A stretch of 64,000 nt of DNA. Source: Nesterenkonia sedimenti (GTDB lineage Bacteria > Actinomycetota > Actinomycetes > Actinomycetales > Micrococcaceae). The number at the start of each line of letters is the position of its first letter. Position 1 is the stretch's first letter. Location: positions 124,001 to 188,000 of the forward strand of contig NZ_JABAHY010000001.1 in assembly GCF_012641515.1 (NCBI RefSeq), given 5' to 3'. Made by a program: the position numbers and the translations under genes. This document shows positions 1 through 8,098 of this stretch, piece after piece. The notes beneath the pieces are model-generated. The model had not been told where the DNA came from, ran no database searches, and saw only the letters and a list, made by a program, of their open reading frames with translations.

Positions 1-1063
1 CAACCTCGGCAGTCCCAAGCAGCTGCAGAAAGTCCTCTTCGAGGAACTGGAACTGCCCACCCAGGGTGTGAAGAAGAACAAAACTGGCTACTCCACCGAT
101 GTGGAGACCCTCCAGGATCTCCTGGCTAAGACGCAGAACGAGTTCCTGGTGCATCTGATGAACCACCGGGATGCATCCAAGCTGCGCCAGACCGTGACCG
201 GACTGATCGAAGCAGAGGGCGACGACGGACGGATCCACACCACCTATGCCCAGACTGTGGCTGCCACCGGCCGGCTCAGCTCCCTGCACCCGAACCTGCA
301 GAACATCCCGGTACGCACCGAATCCGGCCGTAAGATCCGTGATGCCTTCGTGGTCGGTGAGGGCTACGAGACCCTGCTGACCGCCGACTACTCACAGATC
401 GAAATGCGCATCATGGCCCATCTCTCCGGTGATGCCGCGCTGATCGAGGCATTCAAGGCGGGGGAGGATCTGCACAACTTCGTCGGCGCACGGGTCTTCG
501 GCGTCGGCACCGATGAGGTCACCCCCGAACAGCGCTCTAAGGTCAAGGCTATGAGCTACGGGCTGGTCTACGGGCTCTCCAGCTTTGGGCTCTCCAAACA
601 GCTGGGCATCGGGGTTGATGAGGCCCGGGAACTGATGAATGAGTACTTCGAACGCTTCGGCGCAGTCCGGGATTACCTCCGCGATGTCGTCGCCCAGGCC
701 AAGAAGGACGGTTTCACCTCCACCATCTATGGGCGTCGTCGTTATCTTCCCGATCTCACCAGCGATAACCGGCAGCTGCGTCAGATGGCTGAACGAGCCG
801 CACTGAACGCGCCCATTCAGGGCTCCGCGGCAGACATCATCAAACGCGCGATGATCGACGTCGACGCCGCCATCAGCCAGGCTCAGCTGAACTCCCGGGT
901 GCTGCTCCAGGTCCATGACGAATTGGTCGTGGAGGTCGCCGCGGGTGAGCAGGAGGAAGTGGAGAAGCTGCTTATCGAGAAGATGGGCGCTGCTGCCGAA
1001 CTGGATGTTCCGCTGGATGTCCATGTCGGCCTCGGCAACTCTTGGCACAGCGCTGCACATTGA
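1..1063 (+). CDS. polA: DNA polymerase I, C-terminal part (5' end outside window)
   Basis: The open frame runs in from the left edge (frame of base 2) and encodes about 353 residues of the family A polymerase domain. Motif A (DYSQIEMR, near bases 386–409), motif B (RSKVKAMSYG, near 533–562) and motif C (VHDELV, 910–927) are all present, so the polymerase active site is intact. The enzyme fills gaps in excision repair and removes primers during replication. The exonuclease domains, if present, lie outside the window, so I cannot say whether the 3'-5' site is active. polA followed closely by rpsA, coaE and uvrB is a standard actinobacterial order. The identification is secure; only the start is missing. 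Confidence 0.97.
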   Translation, partial: NLGSPKQLQKVLFEELELPTQGVKKNKTGYSTDVETLQDLLAKTQNEFLVHLMNHRDASKLRQTVTGLIEAEGDDGRIHTTYAQTVAATGRLSSLHPNLQNIPVRTESGRKIRDAFVVGEGYETLLTADYSQIEMRIMAHLSGDAALIEAFKAGEDLHNFVGARVFGVGTDEVTPEQRSKVKAMSYGLVYGLSSFGLSKQLGIGVDEARELMNEYFERFGAVRDYLRDVVAQAKKDGFTSTIYGRRRYLPDLTSDNRQLRQMAERAALNAPIQGSAADIIKRAMIDVDAAISQAQLNSRVLLQVHDELVVEVAAGEQEEVEKLLIEKMGAAAELDVPLDVHVGLGNSWHSAAH

Positions 1064-1153
1064 GGCCGCAGGCGCTGCTGCTCACTGAGGTGTTTGCCCA
1101 TTGTTCACCTTCATCAGCTGTGGCACACTCCCTCGAACCACACTGTCGAACGA

Positions 1154-1159
1154 TAGGCT
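1154..1159 (+). promoter_or_regulatory. -10 box (TAGGCT) of a probable leaderless promoter
   Basis: TAGGCT ends six bases before the GTG at 1166. This spacing would place the transcript start at the start codon itself. No Shine-Dalgarno sequence is visible before the GTG, which fits leaderless initiation. No convincing -35 element was found. Confidence 0.5.
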
Positions 1160-1165
1160 GAGACT

Positions 1166-2554
1166 GTGAGCACTGACTTCTCGCCCCAGATGCCCGAAAT
1201 CTCCCCGCTGGCCGAAGGGCTGGTGGCGCGCAGCTTCACCGACACCTTCGAGGCCGAGAGCAAGCCCAATCCCGCCAGTGTCGCCTTCTCCCGTGCGATC
1301 GAGCAGGGGTTCTACGAACAGTGGAACTCCGATGAGCATGTCCAGCGGGAACTGGCCGCTCTCGCCCAGGACCAGCAGACTGCCACCGGTGTGTATGCCG
1401 ATCCCGGCTTCATCGGGCTCGAGCAGTGGGGTGAAGCCTATGAACAGTTCGGCTTCGGTCCGGACTACCCCGTAGGCACCTTTGTCGACTACGACAAGAC
1501 GCTCAACGCCGGGGGAGCAGAACCCCTGCCGGTCCGCCTGATCACTGGGGTGACCGTCAACCCCGGATTCCGCCGCCGCGGCATCCTCAAACACATGATC
1601 ACCGCCAGGCTGGCCGATGCGGTTCAGGAGGGGCTGCCCCTGGCCGCGCTGACCGTCTCAGAGGGCTCCATCTACGGCCGCTTCGGCTTCGGTGCCGCCA
1701 CCCGTGAGCAGAAGGTCGAGATCAACACCACCGCCTCCGGCCGCAGCGGACTGCGCTTCCGAGCACCGGAGACCGGGCGGGTCCTGCCGGTAGACCCCTC
1801 TCGGCTCGAGGAGTTCCAGCGAGAGGTATTCGCAGCCCACCACCGCAGCACCCGCGGCTCGGTGGAACGGCAGGCAACCTACTGGAAGATCGGCACCGCC
1901 CAGTGGGATCCGGAGAACATTACCTCCACCTGGCGCAAAGCACGGGCAATCGTGCATATCAAAGCCGATGGCAGCGCAGGCGGCTGGGCCATCTTCACCT
2001 TCGAGGGCTGGGGATCGAAGCCCCTGACCATGACCGTGCGGGACATGATCACCGTCGATGCCGAATCCCGGCGCGAACTGCTGCGCCACCTCGGTGAGAT
2101 GGACCTGGTGGACCAGCTGGTCTTCAATCGCAGCTTCCCGGTGGATGATCCACTGCCCCAGGCTCTGCAGAACCCGCGAGCATGCCGGGTCACCGGAATC
2201 TCAGATGTGCTCTGGGTCAGGATCCTCAACCCCGTCACCGCCCTCGAGGGGCGGGCCTGGGGTGCCGATGGGGAGTTCAGCCTCACCCTCACCGACCCCT
2301 TAGGGATCGCCCAGGGAGTATTCACCGTCTCGGTCTCCGGCGGCGTAGCCCAGGTCAGCAGTACCGAGAGTGCAACCACACCTCAGCATTTCACGATGGA
2401 CGTCGAAACCCTCGGAGCGCTCTACCTGGGGGATATCTCAGTGCTGACCATGGCTGATGCCGGGCGGATCACCGCAGACGAGGACGCCGACTGGACCGGG
2501 TTCTCGGCAACATTCGACCTGCCGACCCGCCCGTTCTGCGCCACTCATTTCTGA
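1166..2554 (+). CDS. Eis-like GNAT-family N-acetyltransferase
   Basis: A 462-residue protein with the layout of Eis-type acetyltransferases. The first GNAT domain holds the acetyl-CoA loop in TGVTVNPGFRRRGI (about residues 128–141). It is followed by SEGSIYGRFGFG (about 165–176), a signature of this family. The second half is the degenerate GNAT plus sterol-carrier-like fold. The chain ends in Phe, whose carboxylate acts as catalytic base in Eis proteins. Known relatives acetylate amines, including aminoglycosides and polyamines; the substrate here is unknown. The GTG start is chosen because a TAGGCT -10 box precedes it by six bases. It is probably monocistronic between polA and a convergent gene. 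Confidence 0.85.
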   Translation: MSTDFSPQMPEISPLAEGLVARSFTDTFEAESKPNPASVAFSRAIEQGFYEQWNSDEHVQRELAALAQDQQTATGVYADPGFIGLEQWGEAYEQFGFGPDYPVGTFVDYDKTLNAGGAEPLPVRLITGVTVNPGFRRRGILKHMITARLADAVQEGLPLAALTVSEGSIYGRFGFGAATREQKVEINTTASGRSGLRFRAPETGRVLPVDPSRLEEFQREVFAAHHRSTRGSVERQATYWKIGTAQWDPENITSTWRKARAIVHIKADGSAGGWAIFTFEGWGSKPLTMTVRDMITVDAESRRELLRHLGEMDLVDQLVFNRSFPVDDPLPQALQNPRACRVTGISDVLWVRILNPVTALEGRAWGADGEFSLTLTDPLGIAQGVFTVSVSGGVAQVSSTESATTPQHFTMDVETLGALYLGDISVLTMADAGRITADEDADWTGFSATFDLPTRPFCATHF

Positions 2555-2557
2555 GGG

Positions 2558-2572
2558 CCCGGCTGATCCGGG
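2558..2572. terminator. Small GC hairpin between convergent genes
   Basis: CCCGG (2558–2562) and CCGGG (2568–2572) form a five-base-pair stem with a five-base loop just after the acetyltransferase stop and before the end of the convergent gene. There is no T run. It may act as a shared weak terminator, but this is only a guess from position. Confidence 0.25.
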
Positions 2573-2584
2573 GGCGAGCCCGGG

Positions 2585-3472
2585 TCAGGCATCCTCACCG
2601 TCGATACCGCTGATGTCATAGGCGACTAATCGACCCTCAAGACTGATGAAGGCCACATCCTCATCATCGGATTCCCATGTGGTGAGGTTCAGAAGATCTA
2701 CGGGGATGGAGTCACCCTCAACGGATTCTCGATCAGCATCGCAGATCATGTACTCGTGCCCGGAGTCGACATCTCTGGTGTCCTCGTTGAACTGGCCCGT
2801 AACCGGATCGCGGGCCTCCCAGCAGAGGAATAGCTCACCCTCAGCGAGGTCTGCGGTATCTCCGGTCTCCATATCGACGATGACCTGATCACCGTCGATA
2901 CTGACCACAGTCCGGTCCTGGTTTTGCCGGATAGAGCGTTCAGTGCTGATGAAGTGACTTCCGAAGGACTCAACATCCACCGGCAGGTCCCAGATGACAT
3001 CGCCGCTTGCGGGGTCGATGCCCAGCAGCTCCACACTCTCTTCTTCCAAGGGCTCGTCTAGGTTCAGCTCCCAGCCGTCTTCATCGACAGTCCAGCCGAA
3101 CTCTCCCGATGTCCAGTGACATAAGGTCATCAGGTCCCCATTAACTGGTGGCAGATTCGGGCAGGAGCTCAACCCCCGTTTTTCCCAGACGGTCTCGCCA
3201 GTGGCCTTATCCAGGGCGACATAATGAGTCGTCTCTGATGTGAGTTGGGTGATGGGTTCAGGTTCTTCACCCTCATCGATGGCCATCTGAGCGGGACCCC
3301 GTTCCTGCGTTGGATGATGGCGAGCCCACCCCAGGACAACATCTGGTGCAGTGTCGACATCCCGGAAACTCCACCCCTGATCAGGAGTGAAGTCATCACC
3401 GAAAACCTCGTAATAAGAGCTCTCCCACAGGATCTCGCCCTCTGGCGCATAGAGCAGCGCAGAATCCATCAT
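2585..3472 (-). CDS. PQQ-like beta-propeller protein, possibly N-terminally truncated
   Basis: A 295-residue acidic protein with several blades of the type 'G-x-I/V-x-W': GEILWES, TGETVWEK, SGDVIWDL and RLVAYD. These are the repeats of PQQ-type beta-propellers, usually extracytoplasmic proteins of unknown or binding function. No signal peptide or membrane segment is present at the N-terminus, although relatives normally carry one. The frame is closed by a TAG six codons upstream of the first ATG, and no clear ribosome binding site precedes it. It may therefore be the remnant of a longer secreted protein. Cysteines (in SSCPNLPP, TLCHWT, FLCWEA and MICDAD) fit disulfides in an exported ancestor. 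Function unknown. Confidence 0.6.
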   Translation of the reverse strand: MMDSALLYAPEGEILWESSYYEVFGDDFTPDQGWSFRDVDTAPDVVLGWARHHPTQERGPAQMAIDEGEEPEPITQLTSETTHYVALDKATGETVWEKRGLSSCPNLPPVNGDLMTLCHWTSGEFGWTVDEDGWELNLDEPLEEESVELLGIDPASGDVIWDLPVDVESFGSHFISTERSIRQNQDRTVVSIDGDQVIVDMETGDTADLAEGELFLCWEARDPVTGQFNEDTRDVDSGHEYMICDADRESVEGDSIPVDLLNLTTWESDDEDVAFISLEGRLVAYDISGIDGEDA

Positions 3473-3783
3473 AAGTCTGCCGACACGCTACCCCGAAGAT
3501 GAGGTGAGTGTGAAGCATCCCACGTCAGCAGTGGGTCACTGAGGAGTTGTCATCGCAGTGGAGTCATACTCGATGCGCGCTTGAATGAGGTTGCCGCGGG
3601 AGTATAGACTGATTGGGCGCGTTCTGCGCACAGAGTCGTGTCTGACTTCTGACAGATCCCGCTCGATAAGCATATGGCGTTTTGCCCTGTGCCATCGGGC
3701 GCCCTGCATTTGTCCGCCGCTCAGTGCACCAGAAGAACAGTGCACTGACCCAACCCAACAATCCCTATAGGAATCCCTACTAC
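3473..3783 (+). promoter_or_regulatory. rpsA upstream region: promoter and structured 5' leader
   Basis: This 311-base gap has no convincing gene. A promoter candidate is TTGAAT (3581–3586), 18 bases, then TAGACT (3605–3610), giving a leader of about 165 bases. Within the leader, TCAGTGCAC (3721–3729) and GTGCACTGA (3740–3748) form a perfect nine-base-pair stem with a ten-base loop. A second small palindrome, CCTATAGG (3764–3771), contains most of the AGGA (3769–3772) that serves as ribosome binding site. The structure suggests control at the mRNA level, but no known r-protein leader motif was recognised. Confidence 0.4.
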
Positions 3784-5286
3784 ATGACCACCACTGCAAC
3801 CGCCCCCGGTGCCCCTCAGGTCGCCGTCAACGACATCGGAACCGAAGAAGAGTTCCTCGCCGCCATCGATGAGACGATGAAGTACTTCACCGATGGTGAC
3901 ATGGTCGAAGGAACCATCGTCAAGGTTGACCGCGATGAGGTTCTCCTCGACATCGGGTACAAGACCGAAGGCGTCATCCCCTCCCGCGAGCTGTCCATCA
4001 AGCACGATGTGGCTCCCGAGGAAGTCGTCGCCGTCGGCGATAAGGTCGAGGCCCTGGTCCTCCAGAAGGAGGATAAGGAAGGCCGGCTGATTCTCTCCAA
4101 GAAGCGCGCACAGTACGAGCGTGCCTGGGGCGACATCGAGCGCATCAAGGACGAGGACGGTGTCGTCACCGGTACCGTCATCGAGGTGGTCAAGGGCGGT
4201 CTTATCCTGGACATCGGCCTGCGCGGCTTCCTCCCCGCATCCCTGGTGGAGATGCGCCGCGTGCGCGATCTGGCCCCCTACATCGGCCAGGAGATCGAAG
4301 CCAAGATCATCGAGCTGGACAAGAACCGCAACAACGTGGTCCTGTCCCGCCGTGCATGGCTGGAGCAGACCCAGTCCGAGGTTCGCTCCACCTTCCTCAA
4401 CAAGCTGGAGCGCGGCCAGGTCCGCAACGGTGTTGTCTCCTCCATCGTCAACTTCGGTGCCTTCGTCGACCTCGGCGGTGTGGACGGACTGGTTCACGTC
4501 TCCGAGCTGTCCTGGAAGCACATCGACCATCCGCAGGAAGTCGTTGCCGTCGGCGACGAGGTCACTGTGGAGGTCCTCGAGGTGGATATGGACCGCGAGC
4601 GTGTCTCCCTGTCCCTGAAGGCCACCCAGGAAGATCCGTGGCAGACCTTCGCCCGCACCCACGCTCTGGGCCAGATTGTGCCCGGCAAGGTCACCAAGCT
4701 GGTGCCCTTCGGTGCATTCGTCCGCGTCGAGGACGGCATCGAGGGTCTGGTGCACATCTCCGAGCTGGCAGTGCGCCACGTGGACCTCGCTGAGCAGGTT
4801 GTCTCCGTCAACGACGAGGTCTTCGTCAAGGTCATCGACATCGACCTCGAGCGCCGCCGGATCAGCCTGTCCCTGAAGCAGGCCAACGAGGGCGTCGACC
4901 CCGACGCAGAGGACTTCGATCCCGCTCTCTACGGTATGGACGCCGAGTACGACGAAGAGGGCAACTACAAGTACCCCGAGGGCTTCGACCCCGAGACCAA
5001 CGAGTGGATGGAAGGCTTCGACGAGCAGCGCGCTGCTTGGGAGGCCCAGTACGCCGCCGCTCAGGAGCGCTGGGAAGCTCACAAGGAGCAGGTCCGCGCA
5101 GCGATTGACGCTGACGCTGAGGCCGCAGCTGAGGCATCCGTCTCCGGCGGTTCCTCCTCCCAGCGGAAGCCCGCTGAGTCCGGTCCGGCCAACTACTCCT
5201 CGGCACAGACCGAGGTTGAGGATGCCGGCACCCTGGCCTCCGACGAGGCCCTGGCTGCTCTCCGCGAGAAGCTCACCGGTAACTAA
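3784..5286 (+). CDS. rpsA: 30S ribosomal protein S1
   Basis: A 500-residue protein of four S1 (OB-fold) RNA-binding domains. The third and fourth contain the typical G-x-V-x-x-[IL]-V-x-F-G-A-F-V pattern (NGVVSSIVNFGAFVDL, GKVTKLVPFGAFVRV) followed by GLVHVSEL and GLVHISEL. S1 helps the 30S subunit bind structured mRNA. Actinobacterial S1 has four domains rather than the six of E. coli, so the length is normal. An acidic, Ala/Glu-rich tail follows the last domain. I start at ATG 3784 (MTTTATAPG) because AGGA lies 11 bases upstream; the open frame extends further up to 3682, but that stretch lies in the structured leader and does not look like S1. Confidence 0.97.
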   Translation: MTTTATAPGAPQVAVNDIGTEEEFLAAIDETMKYFTDGDMVEGTIVKVDRDEVLLDIGYKTEGVIPSRELSIKHDVAPEEVVAVGDKVEALVLQKEDKEGRLILSKKRAQYERAWGDIERIKDEDGVVTGTVIEVVKGGLILDIGLRGFLPASLVEMRRVRDLAPYIGQEIEAKIIELDKNRNNVVLSRRAWLEQTQSEVRSTFLNKLERGQVRNGVVSSIVNFGAFVDLGGVDGLVHVSELSWKHIDHPQEVVAVGDEVTVEVLEVDMDRERVSLSLKATQEDPWQTFARTHALGQIVPGKVTKLVPFGAFVRVEDGIEGLVHISELAVRHVDLAEQVVSVNDEVFVKVIDIDLERRRISLSLKQANEGVDPDAEDFDPALYGMDAEYDEEGNYKYPEGFDPETNEWMEGFDEQRAAWEAQYAAAQERWEAHKEQVRAAIDADAEAAAEASVSGGSSSQRKPAESGPANYSSAQTEVEDAGTLASDEALAALREKLTGN

Positions 5287-5307
5287 TTCTTCGCTGAACG
5301 CCGGCTT

Positions 5308-5355
5308 AACAAACGCCGTCTAGTCCCTTGGGGCTGGGCGGCGTTTGTTGCTTTT
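5308..5355 (+). terminator. Terminator after rpsA
   Basis: AACAAACGCCG (5308–5318) pairs perfectly with CGGCGTTTGTT (5339–5349), an 11-base-pair stem with a 20-base loop, followed by GCTTTT. It lies 22 bases after the rpsA stop. Confidence 0.8.
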
Positions 5356-5430
5356 GTCCAGAAAGCCTGCATACGGTAGGGCACCGTTGAAGGGCCTCAG
5401 CAAGGCCTGTGCCGAGCCCGAGAGGTATAC

Positions 5431-7389
5431 ATGCTGGAGAAAGTGCACGACCTGTTCAGACTCCGGACCAGTCCGGTGATCTTTTTTGTATCGGTGGCAA
5501 TAGTTGCCGCCTTTGTGATCGTCACTCTGATCATTCCCGATGAAATGGGTGAATTCTGGGGCGTGGGCTCCGGATGGCTCTATGAAAACATGGGCTGGTT
5601 CTACACCTCAGGCGTGACCATATTCCTCATCTTCCTCATCTGGATGGCAGTCGGCCGCTTCGGGCGAATGCGGCTGGGTGATGACGATGCGAAACCCGAG
5701 CATTCCGATATCTCCTGGTTCGGAATGCTCTTCGCTGCCGGTATCGGCACCATTCTGATGTTCTGGGCTGTTGCGGAGCCTGCTTTCCACTTTGACAATC
5801 CGCCCCGTGGAATCACTGCAGGTCAGGAAGAAGCTGGCTCTGCTGCCATTGCAGGCGCCGACGGTGATGTCGATGCCGCCTACGCAGACGCCGAATCCAA
5901 TCTTTCAGCGGCTGAAGCCTCTGGTGACGAGGACGCCATCGCAGAGGCCAGTGACACCTACTTCGGTGTCCAGGGCATTATGGACAACTCCGTAGTCGGG
6001 GGTACCAATGCTGCCGCATCCGAGGCCATGGGCTTCACCCTCTTCCACTTCGGGCTGCACACCTGGACCATCTTCACCCTCCCGGGTCTGGCCTTCGCCT
6101 ACTTCATCTACAAGCGCAAGCTTCCTCCGCGCGTCTCTTCCCTCTTCCAACCCCTGCTCGGTGACCGCATCCACGGCCCCATCGGCAAGGGCATCGACGT
6201 TTTCGCCATCGTGGGCACCATCTTCGGTGTCGCCGTCTCCATCGGTCTGGGGACCATGCAGATCCACGCCGGCCTCGCCGAGCTGGTCGGACTGCCAGAT
6301 GAGGCCTGGTCATTCCTTGTGATCATCGGCGTTGTCACCCTAGTGGCGACCATTTCATCGGTGGCAGGTGTCGAAAAGGGAATCAAGCGCCTCTCAAACT
6401 TCAACATCTGGACCGCCATCGGGCTGCTGCTGTTCATTCTGGCCACCGGGCCGACGGTCTATCTGCTGCGCGGCATGTTCGAGTGGACCGGTGTCTATCT
6501 GGGCGTGCTGCCTGAAGTCTCCTGGTGGAATGACACCATGGCCGATACCGGCTGGCAGGAGAGCTGGACCATCTTCTACTGGGCCTGGACTATTGCCTGG
6601 GCACCCTTCGTCGGTATCTTCATCGCCCGGATCTCCCGTGGGCGCACCGTGCGTCAGTTCGTCGCCGGTGTGTTGGGACTTCCCACTGTCTTCACAATCA
6701 TCTGGTTCGGCGTCTGGGGAACCGGAGTCTTCGACATCGAGCTCAACGGAGAAGGTGGCCTCGTAGATACCGTTGTTGCCGAGGGCGAGGAGATGGCACT
6801 GTTCGCCTTCCTCGCCGAATTCCCGCTGGCGACACTCACCTCATCCATCGCGGTGATGCTGGTAGGCGTCTTCTTCATCACCTCCATGGACTCCTGCTCC
6901 CTGGTCCTCGATGACATGTGCAACGGCTTCGAGGGCAAGGCGCCGCTGCACCAGCGGGCATTCTGGACCATCGCCATCGGTGGCATCGCCGCAGTGCTGC
7001 TCACTGCAACCGGTGAGGGCGGGCTGGATGCGCTGCGCAATGTGGCCCTGGTCTTCGGCCTGCCGTTCTTCATCCTGGGCTACTTCATCATGTACAACCT
7101 CTCCCGAGCCATGCGTGAAGACGCGGGGGAGATCAGCTTCCTGCGTACCCGCCGCTGGCTGCAGACCCTGCCGGAGGAGGAGTACAAACGCCGGATGGAG
7201 GAGGACGACGACTCTCTGGCCAATGCCGTGGTGGCCCCGGACTTCGCCGAGGGCACCCAGCCGGAGAACGCTCCAGAAGTCGAGCATGTCGAACAGTCCG
7301 AGGTTGTCACCGAATACCGGATCCGCACCGGCGAGCAGCCCGTTGTGGACCCTGCCTCACCCGAGGACGGGGATCAATCCCGCAGCTGA
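5431..7389 (+). CDS. BCCT-family transporter (betaine/choline/carnitine type)
   Basis: A 652-residue membrane protein with the twelve-helix core of BCCT carriers, which take up glycine betaine, choline or related osmolytes with Na+ or H+. The glycine-rich segment SWFGMLFAAGIGT (residues 95–107) precedes the AEP motif of helix 3. The helix 8 Trp box is present as WTIFYWAWTIAWAPFVG, followed by FIARISRGRT. Later comes TSMDSCSLVLDD, the usual helix 10 region. Odd features are an Ala/Asp/Glu-rich stretch of about 60 residues (131–192) inserted after helix 3, and an acidic C-terminal tail of about 80 residues that could act as an osmosensor. The substrate cannot be assigned from sequence alone. 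It stands alone between rpsA and coaE. Confidence 0.9.
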   Translation: MLEKVHDLFRLRTSPVIFFVSVAIVAAFVIVTLIIPDEMGEFWGVGSGWLYENMGWFYTSGVTIFLIFLIWMAVGRFGRMRLGDDDAKPEHSDISWFGMLFAAGIGTILMFWAVAEPAFHFDNPPRGITAGQEEAGSAAIAGADGDVDAAYADAESNLSAAEASGDEDAIAEASDTYFGVQGIMDNSVVGGTNAAASEAMGFTLFHFGLHTWTIFTLPGLAFAYFIYKRKLPPRVSSLFQPLLGDRIHGPIGKGIDVFAIVGTIFGVAVSIGLGTMQIHAGLAELVGLPDEAWSFLVIIGVVTLVATISSVAGVEKGIKRLSNFNIWTAIGLLLFILATGPTVYLLRGMFEWTGVYLGVLPEVSWWNDTMADTGWQESWTIFYWAWTIAWAPFVGIFIARISRGRTVRQFVAGVLGLPTVFTIIWFGVWGTGVFDIELNGEGGLVDTVVAEGEEMALFAFLAEFPLATLTSSIAVMLVGVFFITSMDSCSLVLDDMCNGFEGKAPLHQRAFWTIAIGGIAAVLLTATGEGGLDALRNVALVFGLPFFILGYFIMYNLSRAMREDAGEISFLRTRRWLQTLPEEEYKRRMEEDDDSLANAVVAPDFAEGTQPENAPEVEHVEQSEVVTEYRIRTGEQPVVDPASPEDGDQSRS

Positions 7390-7405
7390 CCTCGGCTGCT
7401 GCCGA

Positions 7406-7411
7406 TAGAAT
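7406..7411 (+). promoter_or_regulatory. -10 box (TAGAAT) for coaE, probably leaderless
   Basis: TAGAAT is followed by six bases and then the ATG of coaE at 7418. There is no Shine-Dalgarno sequence in the interval. Confidence 0.5.
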
Positions 7412-7417
7412 CGACCC

Positions 7418-8032
7418 ATGAGTCGAATCCTCAATGTTGGTCTGACCGGGGGCATCGCCTCGGGGAAGTCGGCGGTTGCTCAGCGCCTGGCAGAACATGG
7501 CGCGCTGATCATCGACGCCGACCTCCTCGCCCGCGAGGTAGTTGCCCCCGGTACAGACGGCCTGGCCGAGATCAGGACCGCATTCGGAGATGAGATCCTC
7601 GACGTCGAGGGCGGACTCGATCGCCCGGCCCTGGGGCGGATCGTCTTCAACGATGACGAGGCCCGCTCCCGGCTCAACAGCATCATCCACCCCCGGGTGC
7701 GCCAGGAGTCGACCCGCCTGCGGGAGTCTGCCGCCGAGGGGAGTGTGGTGGTTGAGGATATTCCCCTGCTGGTCGAAACCGGTCAGCAGGAGAGGTTCGA
7801 CGCCGTCGTCGTCGTCCAAGCTCCCCACGAGGAGCGCATCCGACGCATGGTCGAGGACCGGGGGATGAGCCCCGATGAGGCCGAATCCCGGATCCGGGCC
7901 CAGGCCACCGATGAGCAGCGGGCAGCAGCTGCGGATGTGGTGCTCGACAACAGCGGAACGCTCGAGGAACTGCGCGAGCAGGTGGATCAGCTCTGGGAGA
8001 AGCTCTCGAATAAAGGTTCGATGGTGGAGTAG
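7418..8032 (+). CDS. coaE: Dephospho-CoA kinase
   Basis: A 204-residue P-loop kinase that phosphorylates dephospho-CoA at the 3' ribose hydroxyl, the last step of CoA synthesis. The Walker A motif GLTGGIASGKS lies at residues 8–18. It is followed by the family-typical DADLLAREVV (33–42) and by PLLVETG (116–122) in the substrate-binding lid. Many actinobacterial CoaE proteins carry an extra C-terminal domain; this one is the short form. The 3' end of the gene contains the operator and promoter of uvrB. Confidence 0.95.
   Translation: MSRILNVGLTGGIASGKSAVAQRLAEHGALIIDADLLAREVVAPGTDGLAEIRTAFGDEILDVEGGLDRPALGRIVFNDDEARSRLNSIIHPRVRQESTRLRESAAEGSVVVEDIPLLVETGQQERFDAVVVVQAPHEERIRRMVEDRGMSPDEAESRIRAQATDEQRAAAADVVLDNSGTLEELREQVDQLWEKLSNKGSMVE
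8006..8021 (+). promoter_or_regulatory. LexA-type SOS box before uvrB
   Basis: TCGAATAAAGGTTCGA matches the Gram-positive LexA consensus CGAAC-N4-GTTCG at nine of ten defined bases. It lies inside the 3' end of coaE. A TAGAGT -10 box at 8030–8035 follows, so the operator covers the -35 region of the inferred uvrB promoter. The transcript would begin near 8042, about 57 bases before uvrB. Confidence 0.75.
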
Positions 8033-8098
8033 AGTGGTGGCGAGTCCCGGTCTCCCAGCCGCAGCCAGTCCCCAGACCAGACGGGAAGTGAGTCGATA

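Noticed and set aside
3721-5082. A 450-codon minus-strand frame across rpsA
   Set aside because: It mirrors the S1 repeats (a regular Leu/Asp/Val pattern from the antisense of conserved codons) and has no independent support.
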